Shown: positions 24,085 to 37,000, counted from the first letter of the stretch. The stretch is DNA of 64,000 nucleotides from Diospyros lotus (GCF_014633365.1 NC_068344.1:19483669-19547668), one strand, 5' to 3'. Notes: generated by a model from the sequence alone, not told the origin. Numbers and translations: made by a program.

Positions 24085-25600
24085 TGTTAGACTATATGTG
24101 CCTAAGAGTATATCTTTATGTGTTTTTTGTCGACATTCGAAATAAGTATTGATGTGTAGTAATTTATTTTTGAGCAATTGTTCGATGATCGTAAAGATGT
24201 TATAAATTGAGTACTTAAGTTGTTAAGTATAGAAAAATTCTATTTATAATGCGATCTAAATTTGTTGTCCATGACTAGTGAATAAATTGCGAACACTTTA
24301 TTTTGATAAGATCGTTTTGATTTTACTAAAAGTTTATCTTTGGTTTTCGCAGTAAAATTAAGAGTATATTTTAGATATATTGGACTGGACCAAGTTGAAT
24401 TTAATTTGCGACAATGACCACGTGAAATTAAATTCTATTTAACATATTGTACATGAGACCTTAATCCTAAGTAAATAATGGACTTTGATTATTAACTTGA
24501 ACTTTGGGAATTAAAGTGAAGTAATGAGGAACATATATTTACAATATGGAATCCGTCACCTGTATAAGGTACGATCATTAACTCAAGGGATTTTTTGATA
24601 GACAGTTAAATCTGAGCTCAGTAATTTGACAGTTCTAGTCAAATTATTATTGTGATGTGATCATGATCAATTGTCGGATCGAAAATGGGACTCGAGGAAT
24701 TATAAATATTTTGAAAGAGCTCTCTGGTCATTTTAGTTGAATTTCAAATATTTCAAATGGTTGACGGGGGTCATGTGCAAGATTATTTTTGTTAGAGGAC
24801 AAAATTATTGATTTTATTACTTCAGTAATTTTCATTGACTTGAGAGTGTAATTTCATTCTTTTAGTGGAATAGAACAAAATTAATAAATTAATTTTGACT
24901 AGTCAATAGTTGATTGGGTAAAAATTAAATTATTGGAGCTTAAGTTAATTGAGTCCAATCAGGTCCCTTTAGTGGCTTCAAAATAAGAATTGGATTTAAA
25001 TTATAAAGTTATAATTTAAAAGGGATTACATTGAAATTATTAGATATTTTTGGACAAATTGCTTGATAATTGGCAATACGATAAATGACTGCAATGTATC
25101 TAGACAGATATCATGACTAAATACGTTCCAATCTGCTAAGATTGAAAGATATGTATTAGGTGGTTGATATGAGTGATTTTGGAGTAGGAAAAAGGAAGTC
25201 TTTATTTTTCCTCCTAAATTCATATATTTGATTGTCCAACTTATTTGGGAAAATATAATTTTTCAAAATTGGTATTTGCTACCTTCTTATATCTTGTGCC
25301 CACACACAAAATGAAAAGTAGTGATAACAAGAAAAGTGTAGAAATTCTCTTAGAATTCTTGAAGAACACCGGAGAAGATTTGGAGGTCTGAAGGAGTTCT
25401 CAAAGGAAGAAATCTTGATCGTGGAATCGCTAGTAAGAATTAAAGCATGCTTCAAGGGTAACCGTCTAATCTCCTTCGTGTTTTATTTCTAGTAAGTAAT
25501 TGTTTTAGTTTCTAGTTAACACAGAAAAGTGAACGAATCCTAATCGTTTTTTTATCGTATGAAAAATTAATTTTCATTATGGGGAATTACGATTCCATCA
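24085..25600 (+). mobile_element. Probable solo LTR, 1.5 kb
   Basis: It begins TGTTAGACTATATG and ends GATTCCATCA. The flanks GCAAG (24080-24084) and CCAAG (25601-25605) match at 4 of 5 bases. Composition, lack of coding and a leader-like 3' part (AACACCGGAGAAGATTTGGA near 25366) suit a plant LTR, probably Copia. No internal domain adjoins either side, hence the solo call. Family and orientation are inferred. Confidence 0.6.
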
Positions 25601-27099
25601 CCAAGTGTCCAAACTTTGCCCGCTTAATTTTGGAGGAGATCGGTCTTCCCCTGTCATTCGACTTTTGAATAAATTGGATGCAGTTATAAGGTTATACATT
25701 CTTAAATGGACATGCAATTAGTCCCCACCAAATAAGGAATTTTTGCCTATTCTAAGAGTTAATCTCCCGCCACTTTAAAAAAATTTAAAAATTTTATCAC
25801 TTACGCCATACCCTAAGATTATACAACTAACATCATGCTTGTAAGTCGTAAAATGGGTGTCACTCAAGATTAGGAAATCAGATTTAATTCTTTTCCCACT
25901 TCTATAAATACATGAAATATCTGCTTTCTCCTACCGTTGACATGTCTTGTTAGGTTAGTCACACTCTTGTATTTTCCCTTTTCATTAAATAAAATTTGAA
26001 TAATTTTAGCTTGGAATTTTGGGCTGTCGATTTATGAAATTTAGAGCTCATTGGGTCGATAAGGCTTCTTATATTAAACAATATATTGCTTAAAGTAATG
26101 TTTGTTAACAAAGATATAGACTGAAAAAGATAAAATATGAAAAACATTTCAAATTTTGTCATTTTTAATGTGTTTATTAAACTTATCTGATGATATTTGA
26201 AAAAGAAGTTACATGACTTCTTATCTGACATTTTCTAAATATGCTTATCTCTCTCACTCCCTCCCTCAATTTCAAATAAACATATCTTGAACTTTATAGA
26301 TAAGAAAAAAAGACTCATATGTCTTCCAATACATTTTAAAAAAATTAACAAATAGTTTAATAAAAAATTTAAAATACTTTTTAACCTTATTTTAAGTATT
26401 ACATATCTTAATTCAAAAAATATTATAATCTTATCTTTATATAATCTTATCTTACTTATTTTAATAAACGCTTCCAAGTATAAATGCACATCAAAAGACA
26501 CTCGAAATCATCCAAACCAAACCAAAGAGTTAAAAACAATCTATCATCTTTATGAACTAATACAATGAAAATATAAGCAAGATAAAAAAAAATGAAAAAA
26601 ATTTAAAAAATGAAAAAGTCTATAAACAATAGTAAAGGACAAGAAAGAAAAAGGTTAAGTACAGGACAGTGAAGGAACAACAACTCCGAACTGCATTCAT
26701 GAGGGTCAGTTGCCCCAAAGCAATGTGCCCTTCATACATCAATGTACAATTCAATGAAAGTAGTGGATCTACAAAACAACAAACACACCATATATTGAAA
26801 GGAATTAAAATTGAAGTCTTTACCGTACGAGTTAAATGATTAGATTATGAAAAATTAAAATTTTTATTAATAAATTATAGATTCGATTTATTTTTTTTTA
26901 TTTATAATTTATTTTTCCAAAGCGAAATTTCTATCTATAATTTATTTTCTCAAAATCGTGAAAAGACACTAATCCTAAGAAATTAAAATTGAGTTTTGGT
27001 CAGTCAACATCCATGAAAAAAGAGTCGTTCCAACTTCAACCTCCGGTGCCTCCACGGCCACGCTATAAGCACCGCCTAACAGTTGTTGGACTGCACAGC

Positions 27100-27109
27100 G
27101 CCACGTGGC
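27100..27109. promoter_or_regulatory. Perfect G-box palindrome GCCACGTGGC
   Basis: A 10-bp perfect palindrome with the CACGTG core bound by plant bZIP and bHLH factors. It lies in a locally GC-richer patch about 1.7 kb upstream of the OTU-protease start codon. Function is not shown; chance occurrence is possible. Confidence 0.35.
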
Positions 27110-27445
27110 TTCCATGCCATCGCTAACTAAGTATACTTATTATTTAGAAGAAAATAATTTTCTCAATTACTCTTCTCCCTTACCCTTACGTAAACTTTCC
27201 TCTAATTTTAGTTAGTGACAATTTTTTAATTTCTTATTTGAGCCCCTCATAAATATAGTCTGATTCCATACCAATATTTAAATTGTTTTCTTTATTTGCT
27301 TTCTAAGAAAAAATAAATTACACTATTAGTCCTTATATTTTTCATCTTATAACACGTACCGCCACCTATTTATTTCTCATCAAAAATGTCAAATGAGATA
27401 TTTTAGCCTAACTACTTATTCTGTTCATATTCATATTCATGTGTA

Positions 27446-27472
27446 TTTAATTTAATTTAATTTAATTTAATT
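27446..27472. repeat. (TTTAA)n microsatellite
   Basis: Five perfect tandem copies of TTTAA plus two bases. Confidence 0.9.
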
Positions 27473-27710
27473 GATTTGGGAAGAATTCAAGAAGAGTGTC
27501 GTGTCGTTGGCAGACTTGAACTTTTTCCCTGCTTAGTATAACAACTCCCAAATTTCCTGGTAAACACGTGAACAATTTCCTGGCTCTGTCGCCCATCGCT
27601 TGGACGAAATTACCCTTCCCCCGTGGTTTCGAGGGGTATTCAAAATGGGAGGGTAGGTTCGGAATTTTACAGAGTTTTTTTGGAAAAATCGGACGGACTA
27701 AGGCTCTGTT

Positions 27711-28616
27711 TGGCGAACTATCTGGAATCTCTTAATGGGAAAACCCCAGCCCTCCTTTTGTGGGCCCCACTCGAGCACCCGCCCCCCCCCCCCCCCCCCC
27801 CCCCCCCCCCGAAAGAATAAGGCTCTGTTGATAGACAATTTATTGAAAAAGATAACTTTTGCTGTATTTAATTTCTGATAAAATTTCCTAATATATTAGT
27901 TTGCAGAGACTAATATGCAATAAATCTTATTTTTACTATAAATTATTTTTCTTTTTATGAAAAATAAGAAGTCCTTTACTTTTGCTTTTTAGGTAACTTA
28001 ACTTAGCTTAATAAGGTGTATTTATTGTATTTTATTTTTAATTTTTAACTAATTTTATTAGTTGATTAAATGGTTCAAATACAGTATATTTATCATCAAT
28101 TAATAAAATTATCTAAAGATTAAAAATAAAATGTAATGACTATACCTTATTTGAAAATAAAATACATTTATTACTCTTAAGTATTATTTTTATTAACATT
28201 ATTTACAAATAAAATATAATAAATATACATTATAAAAAATAAAAAAATATTTATATTTGTCCGCCATTAGGTCTTAAAACAAAGTTACGTGCAGTCTTAA
28301 CTTTTTGGTTTGATTAAAAAAATAATATTGATAATTAAAAGTGTGTTTAATTTTAGGTAATAATTGCTTGAAAAATAAAATCACCCCACTTTTTTAAAAA
28401 ATAAATTTTATGAAAATAAGATTTAAATGTTTATACTATATATATATTTTTTATAAAAAAATTAAGAATATTTAATTATTTTATAAAAAATATATATAAT
28501 AATTATATATTTTCTATAATAAATATTTGTAATCAAACACAATCTAAAATCAATTTGAGTGTAGTATAAAAATAGGAAAGAAAGGATCACCTTTTTGCGC
28601 AAGTTCCAAACAGAGC
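27711..28616. mobile_element. Possible MITE or composite with GGCTCTGTTTGG ends
   Basis: GGCTCTGTTTGG after TAA at 27711 and the inverted CCAAACAGAGCC near 28605-28616 could be terminal repeats of a Tourist/hAT-type MITE. A second left-end-like GGCTCTGTT, also after TAA, occurs at 27822. The right flank (TGTAA) is not a clean match to TAA, so the ends are tentative. The interior is very AT-rich. Confidence 0.3.
27782..27810. repeat. 29-bp poly(C) tract
   Basis: A run of 29 uninterrupted C residues in an AT-rich region. The reverse strand is a strong G-quadruplex former. Length may be affected by sequencing or assembly error. Confidence 0.85.
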
Positions 28617-28619
28617 CTG

Positions 28620-28812
28620 TAAAGTTTTTCTCTCTCTCCCCCACCCCACCCTCTCTCTAAAACGCTCCGCCGTCGCCAAGTTTCTAATGGGGAGCTGTGC
28701 TTGAGTCATGGCTGACGACTAGGCGCATAGCCGACTTCTTGTTCCGATGACTGTGTAGGATTGCCGTCGATTCACCGGCGAGCGCACGTTAGCGATTGGT
28801 CCCATTCCGGTG
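28620..28812 (+). promoter_or_regulatory. Pyrimidine-rich leader of the OTU gene
   Basis: A CT/CCCC-rich stretch (about 28627-28660) followed by GC-richer sequence precedes the start codon at 28813. Plant core promoters and leaders often carry such pyrimidine patches. The transcription start is not identified. An in-frame stop at 28756-28758 with no ATG before 28813 supports the chosen start. Confidence 0.4.
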
Positions 28813-31800
28813 ATGCTCGGGGTACTCTGCGCACGCCCCAAGCCTTGGATCCTCGCATCGCTGTCATTGGCCGCGAACACCTCCGCGGCGGCTCACCACT
28901 ACCGCCTCTCTGGAAGCGCTACAAGGCTTGTTGGATACCTCGGTGGAAGCCAGCAGCCGCGCCGCCACCACTCCAGTGCCTGCCGAATCGGCGGTGGCGG
29001 CGCTGCTTCGATATGGCACGCGATTCTGCCCTCCGGCGCTGGTATCAAGCCGCTGGCCTTCCACCAAGAGCAGATGAGGGGCGAAGGCTCGTGGAATGTG
29101 GCGTGGGACGCGCGTCCCGCCCGGTGGCTCCACCGCCCCGACTCTGCTTGGCTCCTCTTCGGCGTCTGCGCCTGCCTCGCCGCGCCGCTGGAGTGCACCG
29201 ATGTGAGTCCTCCGCCGGCCACCTCCGGCGAAGATATCGAAGGTCGTAGCACGGAAATCATCCTCTATGAAACGAACGGCGAGAACTCTGTTAATTACAG
29301 AGTCACAGGTTAATTTAGAATTCTCAGTCTTGGATTATATGTATATGCTGAGTCTAGTTTCCTTTCTAATGATTTTATATTTGTTAATCAATTATAAACA
29401 CTGGGAGTGGTTATAGTTTTAGGTTTTTGATTTGAAGTTCGCTTTTGGAGCAAAATTTGAATTTGTTATAGTTTGCATTGAATTCAATCATTACGCGATT
29501 GCGTTCTTTTGAATCACTGAACGGATGTTGTCTAAATTTCAGTCTTAAAAATAGAAGAAAATGAATTGAAATGACCTTATTTTTGCTTTGGGAGTTGTAT
29601 ATACTATATGCTTTTACAATTTACGTACCATGTTGGGTCGGACTTGAACCAATGCACCAGGCTTCCACTTACTGCAACATAGGTTTGCCTTTACACAGGG
29701 AGGTCTGATTACTGTGACTTCAACCATAGTAGAAATCTTTGTTCTGTAGCGGTATTTGTAATTGCAAAAGTAAAGGAACAATTATGGGTGATTCGATATA
29801 TTAATTTCTAGACATGATCTTTAAGTTCTGTATTTATGTGTTATATATATATATATATATATAAACCGTGTCTAAAAATTTTAAGCAATTTTTACTCCAA
29901 CCATGTACGTTCTCCCATTACATTCACATCACATTATTCTAAATCATCTACTCTTAACAATCCATTCTTTCTGCATCTCTTTGCTAAGCATCAACAGGCG
30001 ATTTGAATAAATAACCAACTATAATACTTGGGTTAAGTTGGCTACTTGTCCTGCATCTCCTATTTAAACCAAGTGTCTTAAATATACCCAAAACAAAGAG
30101 CCTCAATTACTAGAAGAAGACCACTTTTACAAGAAAAGATTCAGTGAATACCTTCTGTTTGTTTGTGCTTATGTTATTTCTATCTTTCCATTTCTAAAAT
30201 TCTGCATTTGCTCATGTAGGTGAGTTAGCAAATTCATTGAGTTGTGAACATATGATTTAAGTTTTAAAACATGTCATCAAGTTTTAACTAACAAATTCAG
30301 TTATAATGAGTTCTGTTAGTGTGTATGTTGAAGTGAGTGTCTGAAAATTCTTGGGTAATTCAGGGGTGACAGCTGATGGCCGATGCCTGTTTAGAGCAAT
30401 AGCTCATGTGGCTTGCTTGAGAAATGGAGAAGAAGCTCCTGATGAGCATCGACAGAAGGAACTCGCTGATGATCTACGAGCTCAGGTAGGTTCTAACCTC
30501 ATCTCAAACAAAAACCCTAGCTTGTTTAGCGTCTTCTCCTGATATATTGTTATTTGTAGGTTGTCAAAGAGCTCTTAAGGAGGCGCAAGGAGACTGAATG
30601 GTAAGGCTTCATAATTGTGTCGATAACATCATTGTACCTAGGTCATCTGGAATGGAAGTGTTCATTTGTTCTCTCCATGTGTTTTAGGTTCATTGAAGGA
30701 GATTTTGATGCATATGTGGATAGGATTCAACATCCATATGTATGGGGTGGAGAGCCAGAGTTACTTATGGCATCCCATGTTCTTCAGTGAGTTCTGTCCA
30801 CTGTTTTACTGAAGCATTTGTTTTAGCTACCTGAAGCATTTTCTGATAGAGCAAATATTGTGTGCCCTTGGAATTTTGCCCAGCATAATTGAAATTTGTT
30901 AATTAATTAGTTTGACTGGTTACGGAAGAGATTAGACTTGACAAGCCAGAGGAAAGTTAATTAGAAGAGAGAGAATTTCTGGAAGTTCTTGAAAAAGTTC
31001 CAGAATTAAGAGTGTAGGTAATTGGGCTAAATTATGCATAAGAGTTTCAAAATACTAATAATAATGAGGCTCAATTTCTTTAATACTTTCCTTTTTACAC
31101 TGCTCGGATACTGAGTTGCTGAGGGAAAAGAAAAGGAAGTTATAGATCCTATGTTCTTTCTTTTTCTTTTGTTTGGTTTCTAGAGCAATGAGTAGGGATG
31201 GGTTGGGGTTAGGTTGATCTTTGGAAAAAAACTATAACCATGTTAACCATGTCCAACAAACAAGGTTACAAACCAGGAGGGAATGGACACGGACACAGCT
31301 ACAAATACAAGATTAGAAAAACTGATGGTTACAGTTACTATTATGGTTATGAAAATTTTACCGTAACCAAAACAATATTAGTTATTAAAATATCCATAGA
31401 AGTTTAATTAATATCCATAGAAGTTTAATTATTTACATCAATCTTATGCAATTGCTATTTTTTTGTTGTAACTTTATTTGTTTGTTTTTCATATTATTAT
31501 AGCACTTGAATTGTTTAAATTGTTGTTGAAATTGGATTTTTGTTGTATAATTTTATTTTTATATATATTTTTGCTTAGTTTATTATTATTTATCCATTTA
31601 AGTTATTTGTATTGTTGTTGTTTTGTATTATTTGTATCTATTTATTGTATAATGTAATTTTATTTTGAACTCTATAGATCTCACTTTATTTAAAAAAATT
31701 ATTTATTTAGCATGGTTATAGATAAAATCCAATGGTTACCGTTGTCCGGCAATTAAGGACACAGTTACAATTACAATTTCTCCCAGAAATCATAACCGAT

Positions 31801-32478
31801 TCGATATGTGCTCAGCCCTAGCAATGAGGAAAAATAGTTGAAATTGAAAAGGAATTATTCAAAGGATTTTCCTTTTGTTCATTTACCTATTACGCACATA
31901 AAATACAAGTATGGAGGTAGTTTCACTTCTTTCTCCCTTTACAAATACAATATCAGGATCTACAATTATTGCCTCTGTTTTGTTTCCTTATCTATGGCCT
32001 TTTATCTTTTGTAAGGCCATAGATAGAAATGACCAGTGAGTTAGAGCTCATACGTCTAGGCTGATATAGTAAGATAAAGACTTGGTATTTTTTTTTTTGT
32101 TGGTGCTGCTGTGCTCAACTGTGAGCACAACTGTGTGCATTTTTATGTGACATCAAAGAAGAGTCATATCATGGTAGTGCCGAAATGTTTGTGACATCCC
32201 TTAAGAATGGAAGTCCGTCTCTGTTATTAGATATTTGTGCTTAAATCCTTTTTTCCATTTGCTGCTTCTAATCTATCTTCATATTACACCATCCTCTCTG
32301 TACCTGTTGTGGCCTCAGGACGCCGATATCCGTATTCATGATAGATAGAAGTTCGGGTGGTTTGGTAAATATAGCAAACTATGGGGAAGAAGAGTACCAG
32401 AAAGGAGGAGAGAGTCCCATTACCATTCTGTTCCATGGCTACGGCCACTACGACGTACTGGAAGCCATCAGAGACTAA
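28813..32478 (+). CDS. OTU-domain cysteine protease (deubiquitinase), five exons
   Basis: Exons are 28813-29308, 30364-30485, 30560-30600, 30688-30786 and 32319-32478. They join to 918 nt, 305 aa plus TAA, and all introns are GT..AG. Residues 1-60 are Ser/Ala/Arg-rich with few acids, like an organelle transit peptide. A hydrophobic stretch lies at about 112-127. The OTU domain (about 166-305) has the catalytic block TADGRCLFRAIAH with nucleophile Cys173, then ETEWFIEGDFDAYV, YVWGGEPELLMASHVLQ and FHGYGHYD with the probable catalytic His296. OTU enzymes cleave ubiquitin or ubiquitin-like chains. Order and wording resemble the Arabidopsis OTU3/OTU4 group (At3g57810-like). The start is the first in-frame ATG after a stop at 28756. 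Exon 1 is strongly GC-rich compared with the surroundings. Intron 4 carries a hAT MITE. No break is seen, so the gene looks functional; exon 1 is the least conserved part. Confidence 0.9.
29842..29863. repeat. (TA)n microsatellite in OTU intron 1
   Basis: An uninterrupted TA dinucleotide run of 22 bases. Confidence 0.9.
31193..31820. mobile_element. hAT-type MITE in OTU-gene intron 4, 628 bp
   Basis: Ends are TAGGGATGGGTT (31193) and inverted TAGGGCTGAGCA (31820). The flanks GCAATGAG at 31185-31192 and 31821-31828 are a perfect 8-bp target duplication, diagnostic of hAT. It contains no transposase. It carries GGTTAC/GTAACC words in both orientations that could pair within the element. It lies within the 1.5-kb fourth intron, away from the splice sites. 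Confidence 0.85.
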
Positions 32479-33100
32479 ACTGGACGTGCGCCGTGAAGTT
32501 TGAGGAGGCGTCTTCAGCTAATCAATCTGGGTTTGTAGCAGCAGGTCTGGATCCTGTTTTGAAAATTCAATCAATTTTCTGAACCGAGTTAAATTCAGGC
32601 AATAGGGTTGTTCCAATTTTTTTTTTCTTTTTTTATTTTGTAGAGTTCATGCGTTCTTTTGATAGCTTGAATCTAAGAATAGAATAAAAACATTAGGTCA
32701 ATCTGCGCGCGTGCCCTTATTTCAGCTTTAAGTTTCTTCAAGACTGCTGTTCTGTGGTTATCCCCCCTTCACTCAAACATCGTTTCTGCATCTCTCTCTC
32801 TCTCTCTGCATTTTTGTGATGGTTTTTTGACCTTTTGAGGTATTAAATTTGATCAGATTTGTGGTCAGGGTGCCAAGATTTGAGTTGCCCTCGTTGTTGT
32901 AACGTGAGATGGGAAATAAATAAATTCTCAGAAATATTTCTCTGGGATTGGAATTTTTGTTGGATGATGGACACAGTTGGCAGATCTCGTCCTACTGTCA
33001 TCTTAATTCTCTTTTTGTTTATTCTATTTGGAACGTATCAGATTATATATGCTGTAAATATAATTAACTTTCGTCTTTAATTGGTTCTCAATTTGAAACC
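32479..33100 (+). other. Probable 3' untranslated and downstream region of the OTU gene
   Basis: No coding follows the TAA at 32476. The stretch has T-rich tracts and a (CT)n run near 32793-32807. No single poly(A) signal can be chosen confidently. Confidence 0.4.
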
Positions 33101-33772
33101 TAGAATCGTTCCGTTGGACCCCAAAAAACATGGGTTGCTTTGTTAAAAGTATAAAACCGAAACTATAGTCTATAGTTGTGAAGTAAATAATGTATAAAAA
33201 ATAAAAATCATAGTTATTAATACTGTATTATTTTGGTCGGTATGGTATCAGATGGTATGTATCGTACCCAATCACAAAATGCTAAATGCTAAATGTGCTT
33301 GGTGGTATCTTTTCACTAGAATAAATCTCAAATCTCAATCAATATTAGTTGTACCTGTATCCGACGGTGTCAGTTAATATTAAATCTTAAGATATTGTCA
33401 TATTGTTTTGGTATCTGTCTTCAAGCATTTTTGTTTTTCTCTTAAGATCTATATATTTAAATATATATATAATTGACCTTTTATTCTTACTTGGTGTAGA
33501 TGAAGACGAAAAGTTAGAACCCTTCATTAGTCTTCAAGTTGTGTAAAAAATGGAAATAGTATTTTATCTTGTTTAGGTAAAATTGTTATTTTGTTTAGAT
33601 TAAACATGTTTATGTTAGTTTATGATTTTTTATTAAAAAAATTATATATAATATTTATATCATTAATTCATTATAAATTCAAAACGACACCTTAGCATCC
33701 TCTAATACCGATATCACGTTGTATTGATAGAAAATTTAGTATATTGTATGGTATGATATTGGCTAGTATGAT
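33101..33772. other. AT-rich spacer with GGTATGGTATC-like words
   Basis: No gene is seen. GGTATGGTATCAG-like words near 33237 and ATTGTATGGTATGATATT near 33741 hint at an old small transposon, but no clean ends or target duplication could be found. Confidence 0.35.
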
Positions 33773-33813
33773 AAAAAAAAAAAAAAAAAAAGGGGGGGGG
33801 GGGGGGGGGGGGG
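33773..33813. repeat. A19-G22 homopurine tract
   Basis: Nineteen A residues are followed directly by 22 G residues, then the truncated Copia LTR. This is a possible triplex or G-quadruplex former, or an assembly artefact at the broken LTR end. Confidence 0.85.
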
Positions 33814-34894
33814 CAATAGATTGGATGTATGACACTTGAGAGAGAGAGGGTGAATTGGGTGTTTTATAAATTATTTTTTTTAAATAATAAGAATGCTAGA
33901 AATATAACAATTAAGTACAATGTAATGGAAAATTTTAAGGAAATATAAAAACACAAGAGAGAATAAGATTTAGAGTAGTTTGATTCAATCCAACTATATC
34001 TACAGTTGTAACTCTCCACTAGAGGTTTTAAAATTATTATAAAATTTTTAGGTTACAAACCACAACCTTTTACAGACACTAACTCTCAATCTAGTTCTTT
34101 TAGTACAATCTGTTAGGAAATAAATAATATAATAAAGATAATGAAAACAATCACTCTCTAAGATAACAAACTAATACATGGATTTGAAAAGAACTTATAA
34201 TGAGAGAAATGGCTTTTACTGAAAATGATAGTGAAAGATGAAATAAAAAAACACTTGAGAATGTATAATATGAAACTTGAAAACCCAATTCTCAATCTCT
34301 ATCTTTAAATTTCAAATCATCTCCTATTTATAGGTTTTGTTCTCCCTTTTTGAAGATATAATTGTTAAAAAAAAAAATAAAATTGTAAAGATTAAATACA
34401 ATTAACTGTTGAAGTTTCTATGACAAAACTGGTCAATTAATTTGGTTGATTGATTTTTAAATTTATAAATGGGCTAGTCGATAGTTTATAAAAATCGATC
34501 AACAGTTCTTTAAACTTTCGATTAAAAATGATGAAATAATTATTAACAACAAATGACTGATAGTATGTATAATTGATTGTTCGTAGTTTTCAAGGATTGG
34601 CAGAATATTTTAACCATGAAAAGCTTTGTTAAGAAAATTATACAATAATCAATTGACATATAACATTACCTACTCGACAATTTTGACATTTAACTTCAAA
34701 ATGAGTGTTTCAATACTATTTATTTAAAATTTTGTGAAATCAATATTTGTCATCAAGACATCATTAAAATTAATACAACAATCTCCCTATTTTTTATGAT
34801 GGCAACATTTTAATAAAAATATTACAAAATATTTTTAAACACACATTTCTCTAATTTATTTTTTGTCAATAATAAAAAAAGTAAGCAATAAGCG

Positions 34895-34923
34895 CCCCCC
34901 CCCCCCCCTCCAAAAAAAAAAAA
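34895..34923. repeat. Poly(C)-poly(A) homopolymer junction
   Basis: Fourteen C residues, then TCC, then an A run of about 13, within the deleted internal part of the Copia element. Confidence 0.8.
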
Positions 34924-35559
34924 AGAAAACAAATAAGTTCCCTTTTGACATAAATAAAAAATTTCAAAGAACAATTTTGATAATCACATTTACAGCATTG
35001 TTATGTTGTTAGCATTGAGTAGCATAACATTTACTAGACGCATGCAAATTGAGAGAGAATCATGTGCCCTATTGAGAGGGATGGACCCACACACCCACCC
35101 CCTCTACAAGCTCGAGTTAGGTAACAACATAACAGTGCTCATCACATTTATGTTCATGTAACTCTCCCTTTACGAGTCAACTTAATGATTCCATATTATC
35201 AAAAAAAAAAAAATTATTCTCTCCTATTTCAACAAGTAATTCCTTTCATAGAAAATTAATTTGAAAGTTTATTTCAAAACTAGAAATATAATGTATTCAA
35301 GGATTTATGCATAAGAAATATACAAATAGGATTAAATTTTTATAAAAAGAAATTATCACATCAACTCATGCACAAAGCTGGTAGTCATAATTATTACAAG
35401 TGCATGGAGAGTTAAGATATACCATGCAAGATTGAATTTTAAATCTTCTTACTCTTGGTTGGCAGTCAAAATACTTCATTTGAGAGATGGCTTCTCTCTT
35501 TCCTCTTTCCTTTACACCTAGTTCTTTTCTTTGATTCTTTGACCTTGCAGGTCTATTTG

Positions 35560-37000
35560 GAAGTTAAACAAGCCTACAAAATTCACTTATCCACAAACTT
35601 TTGGTATCTAAATCATTTTGGATCCATCATTATTAGTATGGAAAGTTTCATTTGGAATCCATATTTATTTAAATTAAACTTGTGGGATGGTTTCTTATGA
35701 AACACTTGTTGATAGAATGCTCGTATTTTCCACGATATTGAAAAAGAATATTAGAATGCGAGGCTAAGGAGTTTTGTGTTCTATTTTATAAAATTGTATT
35801 GTTCTTTTCTTCTTTTATGAAAATCCTTTCTTTGATTACTTAGGCCATTTTTCACTTCCTCCACTTCTTTGTTGAGATTTTCAAAAAATACCTTTAAACC
35901 TTGGTTTTTCTCTCGATGTTCATCATTTTGAGTTTTCAAAAGTTCATTCTCACTTTTCAAAGAATTTACTTATGTTTCTAAAGACAATTTTCTTTTTCAA
36001 CAAAGCATTTTCCAAGCTTAATTTCTTAAAATCATAGGCTAATTCATCAAAAGCATCTTGCAATTCTTCAAAAGATAAATTATTTTCTAAAATATCAAAA
36101 TTTTGAGATGTTAATTAGATCAAGATTTTCATGTTGAACCATCAAGAAAATATTGTCATCAGCTTCATCACTTGATTCATTGCTTGATGTGGGTTTATCT
36201 TCTTCACTCCACATTGCAAAGTTTTCCTCTTAGATTTCTTCTCATTCTTCTTGATCAATGGACATTCGGCTTTGACATGTCCATGCTTTTTACACCCAAA
36301 ACATTTGATTTCTCTTCTATTTTGCTCCCCCTTAAACCTAACATTCTTTTCCCTTGGGTTTCTTCTTTCCACCAACTTCTTCCTTCTAATAAATCTCTTG
36401 CACTTTCTTTGTAAGTATTATTACATCATCATCACATCACTTTCTTCATCATCACTAGATGATTGTGAAAATTTGAAAGGAAGAGACTTATTCTTTTTCT
36501 TCAAATCTTCATTATCTTCTCTCTTCATCATAATCTTATAAGTCATGAGAGATCCAATCAATTCATCAAAATACAAGGCATTTAAATCTTTAGCCTCTTG
36601 AATGGTCATCACCTTGGGATCCCACTCTTTGGGTAGAGTTCTTAGTTTTTTTCTAACTTTCTCTCCTTATTCGAGTAAGTCTTTCCAAGAGTTTCCAAAC
36701 TTGTGACAATATTATTAAATCTTGTAAACATATCCTTGATAGATTTTCAAGATTTTAATATAAAAAGCTCATATTCACAAATAAGTATATTTACTTTTAT
36801 TTCCTTAACTTGATTGGTACTTTCATGAGTGATTTCCAACTTGTCCTAAATCTCTTTGGCCATTTTGCATGAGGATACCCGGTTGAATTCTTCCAAGTTG
36901 AGTGCACAAAATAAGATGTTCTTGACCTTGGCATTTGTCTCCATGATCTTTTCATCTTCTTCGATCCACTCCCTCATTTTCTTCATTGAAGGCATTGTGA
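35560..37000 (-). pseudogene. Copia gag (UBN2-type) with zinc knuckle, broken
   Basis: On the minus strand from about 37000 the sequence reads, with frame breaks, as a Copia gag. There is MPSMKKMREWIEEDEK, then ILFCALNLEEFNRVSSCKMA and KEIWDKLEITHEST, KEIKVNILICEYELF, a stop, then SIKDMFTRFNNIVTSLETLG and LRTLPKEWDPKVMTIQEAKD. An acidic Ser/Asp tract near 36430 follows. The CCHC knuckle CFGCKKHGHVKAEC (about 36256-36300) follows. Near 35605-35640 a GSKMI-stop-IPKVCG block matches the GPKKIWVPK segment that usually starts the pol part. The rest of pol is deleted. Gag would have packaged the element RNA into cytoplasmic particles. Confidence 0.8.

Larger units (their letters stand above)
25606..27708. 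other. Intergenic AT-rich DNA without a recognisable gene
   Basis: This is about 2.1 kb of AT-rich sequence with no convincing ORF, tRNA or LTR. It has a G-box palindrome at 27100 and a TTTAA pentamer run at 27446-27472. It lies upstream of the OTU gene and may include distal promoter sequence. Confidence 0.5.

Noticed and set aside
28899..29261. 120-codon minus-strand frame
   Set aside because: Antisense of the GC-rich OTU exon 1, where all frames are open by composition.
29630..29712. tRNA-like box B (inverted GGTTCAAGTCC) in OTU intron 1, possible tRNA-derived SINE
   Set aside because: No convincing box A, no tail or target duplication, and no second copy in the window.
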